In this document: positions 1 through 5,656 of the stretch, piece by piece
How positions within the stretch are numbered: the stretch's first letter is position 1
Layout of the letters: each line of letters begins with the position of its first letter
DNA from: Candidatus Bipolaricaulota bacterium
GTDB lineage: Bacteria; Bipolaricaulota; Bipolaricaulia; Bipolaricaulales; Bipolaricaulaceae
Direction: 5' to 3'
Assembly: GCA_027027485.1 (NCBI GenBank)
Contig: JALVLL010000170.1
Span: 1 to 10,202, forward strand
Length of the DNA: 10,202 nucleotides
Program-made: the position numbers and the translations under genes
The notes under the pieces: generated by a model
Told to the model about the DNA's origin: nothing
Seen by the model: only the letters and a program-made list of their open reading frames with translations
Database searches by the model: none

Positions 1-122
1 GGCCCTACCAGGGCCGCGAACTCCCCCTTCCCCACCCGGAGGGAGACCCCATGGAGGGCGGGGCGGTCGGCCCCGAGATAGGCGGCGCTGACCCCCTCGA
101 GCTCTACGGCGTAACTTCCCAT
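1..122 (-). CDS. Metal-type ABC transporter ATP-binding protein (N-terminal 40 residues, runs off window)
   Basis: This is the beginning of an ABC ATPase reading towards the left edge. Starting at the ATG at 122-120 it encodes MGSYAVELEGVSAAYLG and later VSLRVGKGEFAALVGP. This matches the ABC opening: a beta strand, the A-loop aromatic (Tyr15) that stacks on adenine, then the strand leading into Walker A, whose first residues (LVGP) are the last visible. The start overlaps the end of the FmdE-like gene by 19 bases. GGAGGAGG lies 10 bases upstream inside that gene, which supports this start and suggests coupled translation. By context it would power import of whatever the upstream TroA/ZnuA-like protein binds; the permease presumably follows outside the window. 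Family assignment to ZnuC/MntB type is inferred from the operon only, because the Q-loop, signature and Walker B lie beyond the edge. Confidence 0.85.
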   Translation of the reverse strand, partial: MGSYAVELEGVSAAYLGADRPALHGVSLRVGKGEFAALVG

Positions 123-535
123 TCGAAAAGTTCCTCCTCCGGGAGGTAGAGGACGCGGCGGGCGAGCTCCTCGGGCTCCGCGGTATCGTGGAATTCCTTT
201 GCCCAGCGCTCCTTCAACGTTATCCGTACCTTTTTCCCATCGGCGTGGAACGTGGCCCGGGGGATGCCGCCGTCCCGCACCCGGAGGTTACCCTTCCCCG
301 CGGTGCAGCCCGTGGAGATCTGGATCCCATCCACCAGGCACGATACCGGCGGTGCCGTTCCGGTTTCCACCTCGGCCGCAATCCCGTGGTATCCGGGATG
401 ATCGAGGAGCTTAAGGGCCAAGGCCCCCATCCTCAAACCCGCGGCCATGAAGGGCCCGAGGTGCCCGTGGAGGCGTACCCCGAAGAAGAGCAAGGCCTCG
501 GGGCCCTCATCGGGGGGAATGCGGCGCCAATGCAT
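104..535 (-). CDS. Stand-alone FmdE-domain protein (formylmethanofuran dehydrogenase subunit E-like)
   Basis: A 143-residue protein made almost only of the FmdE/FwdE N-terminal domain. The hallmarks are HGHLGPF at residues 23-29, followed by a helix (AAGLRMG), and CLVDGIQISTGCTAGKGNL at 66-84 with Cys66 and Cys77. In better known members the first motif is usually HGHLCPG; here the Cys is Gly. The C-terminal zinc-ribbon (paired CxxC) of full-length FmdE is absent. There is no signal peptide, so it should be cytoplasmic. Its ATG (535-533) overlaps the TGA of the binding-protein gene by one base (TGATG), with an AAGGAGG site upstream, and it overlaps the ATPase gene downstream, so it is embedded in the transporter operon. 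FmdE domains bind metal. A role in receiving or handing on the imported metal, or sensing it, is inference. It is unlikely to act in methanogenesis, since nothing else of that pathway is here. Confidence 0.8.
   Translation of the reverse strand: MHWRRIPPDEGPEALLFFGVRLHGHLGPFMAAGLRMGALALKLLDHPGYHGIAAEVETGTAPPVSCLVDGIQISTGCTAGKGNLRVRDGGIPRATFHADGKKVRITLKERWAKEFHDTAEPEELARRVLYLPEEELFEWEVTP
133..140 (-). promoter_or_regulatory. Ribosome binding site for the ABC ATPase
   Basis: The minus strand reads GGAGGAGG here, 10 bases before the ATG at 122. It lies inside the last codons of the FmdE-like gene (the Glu-Glu-Glu stretch), and it decides the start of the overlapping ATPase gene. Confidence 0.7.
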
Positions 536-1347
536 CAGGCCCCCTCCTTGAGGGCTTCCACCGCCGAGAACACCGCCTCGGCGTTCCGGGCGAGCATGGA
601 GAAGAGGTCCTGCGTTCCGGGAAGGGCCCCGGGGAAGTTGGTGAGCACGACGTGCATCGCCCCCAGGGCATGGGCGAGCTTAGCCCCGAAGGACACCCCC
701 GACTGGAGGTTGTCGATCACCAACACGGCCCCCGCTTCCCTTCCTTTGGCGACGAGTTCCGTCAGGTCCTTGAGGGAGAGGCGCTCCTCCGGGGGATAGG
801 TGGCCACCACCTCAAGGCCAAGCCACTTGGCGAACCCGGCTTGCCACTGCATCACGATGGCCGGGATCTCCTCAAGATGGAGCGCGGCTGCCCTTTCCGA
901 TACCTCGGCCGCCAGGGAGCGGACCCGCTCCACGAAAGCATCCTTCCTTTCTGCGAACGTCTGGGCCATATCCGGCCTCAGCGCCCCCAGGGCCTCGACG
1001 ACGGCCTCCGCCTTCGCGATCAGGGGCTCGGGGGTGTTCCAGGGGCCTTTTAGGGCGAGCACCGTGGCGTCGGGGTTCACCCGGGAGAGGAACTCTTCGA
1101 GCCAGGGCTCGAACCCGTGGTAGAGGACGAGCTCGGCCCGGGCCACCGCCATGAGGTCGCTGGGTTTGAGGTCGTAATGGGCCGGGCAGAACCCCGGGGG
1201 GATAATCACGGTCACCGCGACCGCATCCCCGCCGATCTCCTCCGCGATGTTCCCCAAAACGGCGCTGGTAGCCACTACCTTTACCGGCTCGGCCCCCAGG
1301 AGGGGAAGTGCGAAAGCCAATACCGCAGCGGAAAGGAGTATCCGCAT
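535..1347 (-). CDS. TroA/ZnuA-family metal ABC transporter substrate-binding protein, atypical ligands
   Basis: A 270-residue secreted binding protein. Residues 1-19 form a signal peptide (MRILLSAAVLAFALPLLGA) without a lipobox Cys. The mature part follows the cluster A-I (ZnuA/TroA/PsaA) pattern: KVVATSAVLGNIAEEIGGD at 23-41, PAHYDLKPSD at 55-64 carrying the first ligand His57, a long central helix, and a second lobe. Other family ligands look altered. The usual DPHxW motif is replaced near residue 101 by GPWNTPE, the following His site reads MQWQAGFAKW (166-175), and the C-terminal Asp region reads LTNFPGALPG (Asn237). Length is at the low end for the family, and there is no His-rich loop. 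ATG at 1347 is preceded by AAGGAGGG at good spacing. It is first in an operon with an FmdE protein and an ABC ATPase. Family membership is secure; the cargo is not known. Confidence 0.85.
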   Translation of the reverse strand: MRILLSAAVLAFALPLLGAEPVKVVATSAVLGNIAEEIGGDAVAVTVIIPPGFCPAHYDLKPSDLMAVARAELVLYHGFEPWLEEFLSRVNPDATVLALKGPWNTPEPLIAKAEAVVEALGALRPDMAQTFAERKDAFVERVRSLAAEVSERAAALHLEEIPAIVMQWQAGFAKWLGLEVVATYPPEERLSLKDLTELVAKGREAGAVLVIDNLQSGVSFGAKLAHALGAMHVVLTNFPGALPGTQDLFSMLARNAEAVFSAVEALKEGA

Positions 1348-1357
1348 GCGCCCTCCT

Positions 1358-1388
1358 TTGTAACACGATTTTTACTTTCGTGCTACAA
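1358..1388. promoter_or_regulatory. Inverted repeat, candidate operator upstream of the metal transporter operon
   Basis: TTGTAACACGA (1358-1368) and TCGTGCTACAA (1378-1388) are inverted copies matching at 10 of 11 positions, separated by nine T-rich bases. The dyad sits directly upstream of the ribosome binding site of the binding-protein gene and overlaps the candidate -10 for the tRNA-rnc transcript. Such a palindrome before a metal-uptake operon is typical of a metalloregulator (Fur, Zur, MntR type) site, but the sequence matches no consensus I can name with certainty. In RNA it could also form a hairpin, though no T-run follows in a way that fits a terminator. Confidence 0.55.
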
Positions 1389-1389
1389 T
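1381..1389 (+). promoter_or_regulatory. Candidate extended -10 promoter for tRNA-Gln and rnc
   Basis: TGCTACAAT is a good sigma-70 extended -10 (TGn plus TACAAT), giving a start near 1396, about 75 bases before the tRNA. No convincing -35 lies 16-18 bases upstream, where the sequence belongs to the inverted repeat, so recognition would rely on the extended element. The overlap means the regulator of the metal operon might also affect this promoter. Confidence 0.4.
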
Positions 1390-1427
1390 ACCCCCTCTAT
1401 GTCCGGCGTGCAAACCCCAACGCCCCG

Positions 1428-1444
1428 GGCTTGTCTCCCAAGCC
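1428..1444 (+). other. Small hairpin in the 5' leader of tRNA-Gln
   Basis: GGCTTG, a TCTCC loop and CAAGCC form a perfect six-pair stem about 28 bases before the tRNA. There is no T-run after it, so it is not an intrinsic terminator. It may be only a structured leader removed by RNase P processing. Confidence 0.3.
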
Positions 1445-1472
1445 ACTCGCCACTAAGATTTCTACGCTCCAC

Positions 1473-1546
1473 TAGGGCGTCGGCTAACGGTAGGCCACGG
1501 GGCTTTGGACCCCGGAGTGGAGGTTCGAATCCTCCCGCCCTAGCCA
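1473..1546 (+). tRNA. trnQ: tRNA-Gln (anticodon UUG)
   Basis: A complete 74-base cloverleaf with encoded CCA. Acceptor TAGGGCG (1473-1479) pairs with CGCCCTA (1536-1542). The D arm is GGC/GCC with a nine-base loop containing GG. The anticodon stem CGGGG/CCCCG closes the loop CTTTGGA with anticodon TTG at 1505-1507. The variable loop is four bases, and the T arm GGAGG/CCTCC closes TTCGAAT. The weak T1-A72 pair, C9 and discriminator G73 are features of bacterial glutamine tRNAs and agree with the anticodon. CCA ends one base before the rnc start codon, so the two are almost certainly co-transcribed, and 3' processing of the tRNA defines the 5' end of the rnc message. Confidence 0.95.
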
Positions 1547-1547
1547 G

Positions 1548-2234
1548 ATGCAATCGGGTGATCTTTCCCCCCTGATCGGGTCCCTTGGCCTGGATATCCC
1601 CCCCGAAGATCTCGCCCCGGCCCTCTACCACGCTTCCTACGCCAACGAGCGGGGCCTCGAGAGCAACGAGCGGCTCGAGTTCCTGGGGGATGCGGTGCTC
1701 GATCTCGTGATGGCGGATATCCTCTTTCACCGCTTCCCGGACCGCGATGAGGGCGACCTCACCAAGATCAGAGCCGTCCTCGTTTCGCGGCCCATGCTCT
1801 ATGAGCTCGCACGGGAAATCGATCTCGGGAAGTACCTCTTCGTTTCGGAGCCGGCGGAGGACCTCGGGGTACGGGAACGTCCCTCGGTGTTGGCCGCGGC
1901 CATGGAGGCCATCTTCGGGGTGGTCTTCCTCCGCCGCGGCTACCCCTACGTCAAGGGCTTCATCGAGGGGCTTTACGGGAAAAGGATCGACGAGGTGGCG
2001 GCGCGGCGGCCCGAGGACTACAAGACCTTGCTTCAGGAGTTGGCCCAGAAGCGCTTCGGTGAGCTCCCGCGGTATCGGCTGGTGGGAACGGAGGGGCCGG
2101 AACACGACAAGCACTTCACGGTGGAGGTCTCGCTGGCAGGGAAGAGCGCCCTGGGCCGGGGGAGGAACCTGAAGGAGGCCGAACAGGCGGCCGCCAAGAG
2201 GCTTTACCTCGCTTTAGAGGAGATCACCGACTGA
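1548..2234 (+). CDS. rnc: Ribonuclease III
   Basis: RNase III cleaves double-stranded RNA in rRNA processing and mRNA turnover. The 228-residue protein has the family layout. The endonuclease domain (about 1-150) carries the signature NERLEFLGDAV at 40-50, with catalytic Glu44 and Asp48. The second active-site segment AAAMEAIFG contains Glu120, the essential Glu of the family, but the Asp expected three residues before it is Ala117. A double-stranded RNA-binding domain follows (about 156-226, including DYKTLLQELAQ and a basic C-terminal helix). ATG at 1548 is the only upstream start that fits the family N terminus. It lies one base after the tRNA CCA; the nearest GGAGG is in the tRNA T arm, 24 bases away, too far to serve as a Shine-Dalgarno. 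Its end overlaps the convergent gene by 11 bases. Confidence 0.95.
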   Translation: MQSGDLSPLIGSLGLDIPPEDLAPALYHASYANERGLESNERLEFLGDAVLDLVMADILFHRFPDRDEGDLTKIRAVLVSRPMLYELAREIDLGKYLFVSEPAEDLGVRERPSVLAAAMEAIFGVVFLRRGYPYVKGFIEGLYGKRIDEVAARRPEDYKTLLQELAQKRFGELPRYRLVGTEGPEHDKHFTVEVSLAGKSALGRGRNLKEAEQAAAKRLYLALEEITD

Positions 2235-2994
2235 GGGAGTCCTCCAAGCGCTCCCGCTCCAATATCCTCTCCTGTTCCCTCACCGCTTCCTCGTGGGCGC
2301 GGTCTCCAGCGGGCCCGGCTCGGCGCCGACACAGCTCCTCCAGGAGCCCGGCCCGCCCATAGACGATCAAGGTGTCCCCGGGGCGGATCTCGGTCCAACC
2401 GCGGGGGGCGCCAATATAGGTCCCGTCCTTCCGCCGGATCCCGAGGACCAGGATACCCTCTTCCTTAAGCTTCAGATCCGCGAGGGTCTTTCCCGCCAGC
2501 CAATCCCCCGGCTCCACCACCCGCTCCACCACGCGGTAGTCGCCGTAGAGGTCCAAAAGATCAGCGTAATCCTTGACATCCAGGTGGGTCCAACGTCTGA
2601 GGGCCCAGCTTATGACGCGGCCGAGGTACTGGTCAACGAACCGGCTCCGGGCCGCCGCCCACAATGCCCCTAACCCCACGATGAGGACCGCGAGCCTCAG
2701 GATGATCTCCCGGGGACCGGCGGCGGAGAGGAAGGAAAGGATCAAGGAGGCGATGGCCGAGACGATCCCCGCGTTCCCCAAAAGCATAAGAAGGAGGATG
2801 ATCCGACGCCGCACGGGATGGGACACCACGAGCTCCGCTTCCGAGGTGGTGAACCCCACCCCGGAGAAGGCGGAACGGGCTTGGAACCGGGCCACCTCCC
2901 GGGAGAGGCCGGTGAGGGTCAGGGCCACGGTGGCCACCCGGGTGATGATGAGGGAAAGGACCACCACGACGAACAACGAAACGAGCGCGATCAT
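2224..2994 (-). CDS. Small membrane protein with channel-like pore motif and TrkA-C (RCK-C) domain
   Basis: A 256-residue protein. Hydrophobic helices are at about 1-27, 66-90 and 98-115. Between the first two is FQARSAFSGVGFTTSE (37-52), resembling the pore loop and filter of Trk/Ktr K+ transporters (SAF..xGF), and it is followed by conserved HPVRRRI and LLGNAGIV. From about 145 the cytoplasmic part (GDYRVVERVVEPGDWLAGKTL and later IRPGDTLIVYG) is a TrkA-C domain, which in K+ systems binds a nucleotide ligand. The C-terminal 40 residues are charged and helical, possibly a coiled coil. There is no N-terminal NAD-binding TrkA-N domain. GGAGG lies seven bases before the ATG. It follows the nitrilase gene by 34 bases, likely in one operon. 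Ion transport or ligand-gated channel function is inferred; specificity is unknown. Confidence 0.75.
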   Translation of the reverse strand: MIALVSLFVVVVLSLIITRVATVALTLTGLSREVARFQARSAFSGVGFTTSEAELVVSHPVRRRIILLLMLLGNAGIVSAIASLILSFLSAAGPREIILRLAVLIVGLGALWAAARSRFVDQYLGRVISWALRRWTHLDVKDYADLLDLYGDYRVVERVVEPGDWLAGKTLADLKLKEEGILVLGIRRKDGTYIGAPRGWTEIRPGDTLIVYGRAGLLEELCRRRAGPAGDRAHEEAVREQERILERERLEDSLSR

Positions 2995-3028
2995 GGCCGG
3001 TCCTCCAGCATTTTAGGCTGCCGGGGCC

Positions 3029-3820
3029 TCAGAGCCCATAGAACTCGGGGCGCCGGTCGGCGAAGAGGTCGTTGTAGCGGGTGACCCGCTTGTCCAGGGC
3101 CCTTGTGGGATCGATCTCCGCGATCCCGATCTCCTCACGATCCGGGGATGCGCTCCGGAGCACCACCGCGTCCGGAGCCACGATCTGGGAGCCGCCGGTG
3201 AAGCTTAAGACCTCGCCTCCCCGCTCCTCCACCCCGATCCGGTTGGCGGTCACGGTGTAGACCCGGTTCTCCATGGCACGGACCCGCATGGAAAGCTGCC
3301 CCAGCCCGGGAAGCACCAAGTTCGCGGGATGGCAGATGATCTGCGCACCCTTTAGGGCCAGGGTCCTTGCGGTCTCGGGGAAGAAGTGATCGAAGCAGAT
3401 CATCACCCCGATCTTCACCCCGCCCATATCCACGGGCTCGAGGGGGAGATCCCCCGGGTCGAACCAGAGCTTTTCCTTGCCGAAGAGATGGATCTTGCGG
3501 TAGCGGGCGATGAGCCCTTCCGGCCCTACGACCACGGCGGCGTTATAGACCCTGTCGCCGGTGCGCTCGGCCACCCCGGCCACGATGAAGCAACCCCGCT
3601 CCCGGGCGAAATCCGAAAGGGCCCGGGTTGTGGGCCCTTCGGGGACCGGCTCCGCGAGCTCCATGAGCTCCTCCCGCGAGGCGAAGAGGTACCCGGTGGA
3701 GAAGAGCTCGGGGAGCACCCAGAGGTCCGCCCGCTCTCCTTCCATAAGGGAAAGCGCCCTCTCGATGTTCCCTTCCACATCGCCGAACCGCGGCCCAAGC
3801 TGTACGTATCCCACCCACAT
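3029..3820 (-). CDS. Carbon-nitrogen hydrolase (nitrilase superfamily)
   Basis: A 263-residue cytoplasmic amidohydrolase. All three catalytic residues of the superfamily are visible: Glu38 in VLPELF, Lys109 in RYRKIHLF and nucleophile Cys142 in MICFDHFFPE. The usual beta-strand landmarks (VYNAAVVVGPEG; ICHPANLVLP; MRVRAMENRVYTVTANRIG) are present and the length is that of a single-domain member. Such enzymes hydrolyse amides, omega-amides or N-carbamoyl compounds; the sequence alone does not fix the substrate. ATG at 3820 has an in-frame stop two codons upstream. AGGGGG is only two bases before this ATG but eight bases before the GTG at codon 3, so the GTG could be the real start. The TrkA-C membrane protein follows after 34 bases. 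The gene is divergent from the macro-domain gene across a 58-base gap in which I see no convincing promoter. Confidence 0.9.
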   Translation of the reverse strand: MWVGYVQLGPRFGDVEGNIERALSLMEGERADLWVLPELFSTGYLFASREELMELAEPVPEGPTTRALSDFARERGCFIVAGVAERTGDRVYNAAVVVGPEGLIARYRKIHLFGKEKLWFDPGDLPLEPVDMGGVKIGVMICFDHFFPETARTLALKGAQIICHPANLVLPGLGQLSMRVRAMENRVYTVTANRIGVEERGGEVLSFTGGSQIVAPDAVVLRSASPDREEIGIAEIDPTRALDKRVTRYNDLFADRRPEFYGL

Positions 3821-3878
3821 GGCCCCCTAAGGTAGCGCAATTTCGCTCGTGGTACCATCGGGTGTGGAAGGAGGGGCT

Positions 3879-4433
3879 GTGAGGTTCGAAGCGGAGATCG
3901 CGGGAAAGAGGTTGGTCTTGAAGCGTGGGGATATCACGGTGGAGGAAGCGGACGCCATCGTAAACTCCGCCAACCCGGAGCTCACCCCTGGGGGCGGAGT
4001 CTCGGGGGCGATCCACCGGGCCGGTGGCCCCCAGGTCACCGAGGAGGCGGCGCGGATCCGGAGGGAGCGGGGGCGCCTGAGGACAGGCGAGGCGGTGATC
4101 ACCTCCGGGGGGAAGCTTCCCGCCAAATGGGTGATCCACACCGTGGGACCCGTGTGGCACGGCGGGACGAAGGGCGAGCCCGAGCTCCTTGCCAAGGCTT
4201 ACCGCTCGTGTTTGGAGCTCGCCAAGGAAAGGGGCTTCAAGACCATCGCCTTCCCCAGCATATCCACCGGGATCTACGGGTACCCCATCGATCGGGCGGC
4301 CGAGGTCGCCCTGAGCACGGTGAAGGGGTTCCTCGAGGCCGATCCCGGTCCCATTGAGGAGGTCCGCTTCGTGCTGTTCAGTGAAAAGGACTTCGAGGCC
4401 TACCGGGCCGCTTGGGAGAGGATCGCGGGCTAG
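3879..4433 (+). CDS. Macro-domain protein (ADP-ribose binding/processing)
   Basis: A 184-residue single macro domain. Landmarks in order: RGDITVEEADAIVNSANPEL (16-35) with the adenine-contacting Asp and the Asn residues, GGGVSGAIHRAGGP (38-51), TGEAVITSGGKLPAKWVIHTVGP (69-91) and the phosphate loop FPSISTGIYGYP (125-136). Macro domains bind ADP-ribose, and MacroD-type enzymes remove it from proteins or deacetylate O-acetyl-ADP-ribose. The MacroD catalytic Asp (GGVDG) is Ser42 here, so hydrolase activity is uncertain. The start is the GTG at 3879, preceded at four bases by AAGGAGG; an in-frame GTG at 3849 has no such site and would add ten residues. The gene stands alone, and its TAG stop shares the CTAG at 4430-4433 with the stop of convergent fabF. 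Confidence 0.9.
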   Translation: MRFEAEIAGKRLVLKRGDITVEEADAIVNSANPELTPGGGVSGAIHRAGGPQVTEEAARIRRERGRLRTGEAVITSGGKLPAKWVIHTVGPVWHGGTKGEPELLAKAYRSCLELAKERGFKTIAFPSISTGIYGYPIDRAAEVALSTVKGFLEADPGPIEEVRFVLFSEKDFEAYRAAWERIAG

Positions 4434-5656
4434 ACGGCGCGGAAAAGAAGGCAGGCGTTCTGGCCGCCGAAGCCGAAGGAGTTGGAGAGGGAAACACGGA
4501 CCCGGACGGGACGGGGCCTTTCGGGAACGTAATCTAGATCACATTCGGGATCCCGCTCCCGCCAGGTTACGGTGGCGGGGACGAGGCCCTCGAGGAAGGG
4601 AAAGATCGCCGCGGCGGCCTCCACCGCCCCCGCGGCACCCAGAAGGTGTCCGATCTGGGACTTGGTGGAGCTCACCGGGATCTCGTAGGCCCGTTCCCCG
4701 AAGAGGGCCTTGATGGCTCTGGTCTCGGCACGGTCGTTGAGGGGGGTGGAGGTCCCATGGGCGTTGATGTAATCCACCTCTTCGGGGGGTACTCCGGCGC
4801 TCTTCAGGGCCGCTTCCATGGCGCGGCGGGCTCCCTCCCCGTCCTCCGGGGGCGCGGTGATGTGGTGGGCATCGCAGCTCGCCCCGAAGCCGACGAGCTC
4901 CGCCAGGGCCTCCCCCCCACGGGCCCGGAGGTGCTCCTCCGACTCCAGGACCAACACACACGCCCCCTCTCCCATCACGAATCCATCGCGCTTCGCGTCG
5001 AAAGGTCTGGAGGCCACCTTCGGGTCCATGCAGCGGGACAGTGCCCCCATACGGTCGAAGCCCGCGTACACGATCCGCAACATCACCGCCTCGGTTCCCC
5101 CCGCCAAAGCCCAGTCGACCATCCCGGAGCGGATCCACTCCCAGGCCATCCCGATGGCGTGTGCCCCGGCGGCGCAGGCGGTGACCACTCCGGTATTGGG
5201 CCCCTTTATCCCGAACTCGATCCCCAGCTGGGCCGACACCGCGTTGGGCATCATGGTGGGGACGAAGAAGGGCGAGACCCTCTCGGGACCGCGCTCCTCC
5301 AGGGTGTGGAGGTTGTGGACAAGGGGCTCCACCGGGCCGATCCCCGTGCCCATGACCACTCCTCCCCAGGGGTCCTTTGGGACCTCGAGCCCGGCCATCT
5401 CCAGCGCGAACCCCGCCGCGGTCAGGGCGAATTGGGTCGCCCGCCCCAGGCGTTTCGCCTTCTTGGGGGAAATGAAAACCTTAGGGTCGAAATCCGGTAC
5501 CGGCGCCCCGACCTTGGACCTTATGCCGGAGAGGTCCAGGAGGTCATCCACCCTACGTACGGCGACCCTCGCTTCCCTGAGCCCCTTGAAGAACGCCTCG
5601 GTCCCGATTCCGAGGGGGCTCACCACGCCGATCCCCGTGACGAACACCCTACGCAT
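4430..5656 (-). CDS. fabF: 3-oxoacyl-[acyl-carrier-protein] synthase II (KAS II)
   Basis: FabF condenses malonyl-ACP with acyl-ACP in fatty-acid elongation. The 408-residue sequence is a full-length thiolase-fold condensing enzyme. It begins MRRVFVTGIGVVSPLG. The catalytic Cys161 is in VVTACAAGAH, His300 in NAHGTSTPLND, Lys332 in SSTKSQIGH and His337 in the same motif. The GFGGQN loop near the C terminus is also typical. No acyl carrier protein or other fab gene is adjacent in the window. The start ATG (5656-5654) lies inside the end of the atpC-like gene (eight-base overlap), with GAGG about six bases upstream, so translation is probably coupled to that gene. Its stop overlaps the macro gene stop. 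A FabB/FabF distinction by sequence favours FabF. Confidence 0.95.
   Translation of the reverse strand: MRRVFVTGIGVVSPLGIGTEAFFKGLREARVAVRRVDDLLDLSGIRSKVGAPVPDFDPKVFISPKKAKRLGRATQFALTAAGFALEMAGLEVPKDPWGGVVMGTGIGPVEPLVHNLHTLEERGPERVSPFFVPTMMPNAVSAQLGIEFGIKGPNTGVVTACAAGAHAIGMAWEWIRSGMVDWALAGGTEAVMLRIVYAGFDRMGALSRCMDPKVASRPFDAKRDGFVMGEGACVLVLESEEHLRARGGEALAELVGFGASCDAHHITAPPEDGEGARRAMEAALKSAGVPPEEVDYINAHGTSTPLNDRAETRAIKALFGERAYEIPVSSTKSQIGHLLGAAGAVEAAAAIFPFLEGLVPATVTWRERDPECDLDYVPERPRPVRVRVSLSNSFGFGGQNACLLFRAV

Noticed and set aside
1358..1388. Inverted repeat read as an intrinsic terminator
   Set aside because: No T-run follows the second arm on either strand, and it lies upstream of genes on both sides, so an operator is more likely.
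1383..2114. Minus-strand open frame of 243 codons across the tRNA and rnc
   Set aside because: It runs through the tRNA-Gln and antisense to RNase III, with no recognisable domain.
2215..2251. Possible bidirectional terminator at the rnc/TrkA-C junction
   Set aside because: Only a five-pair GAGGA/TCCTC match with a long loop and no T-run.
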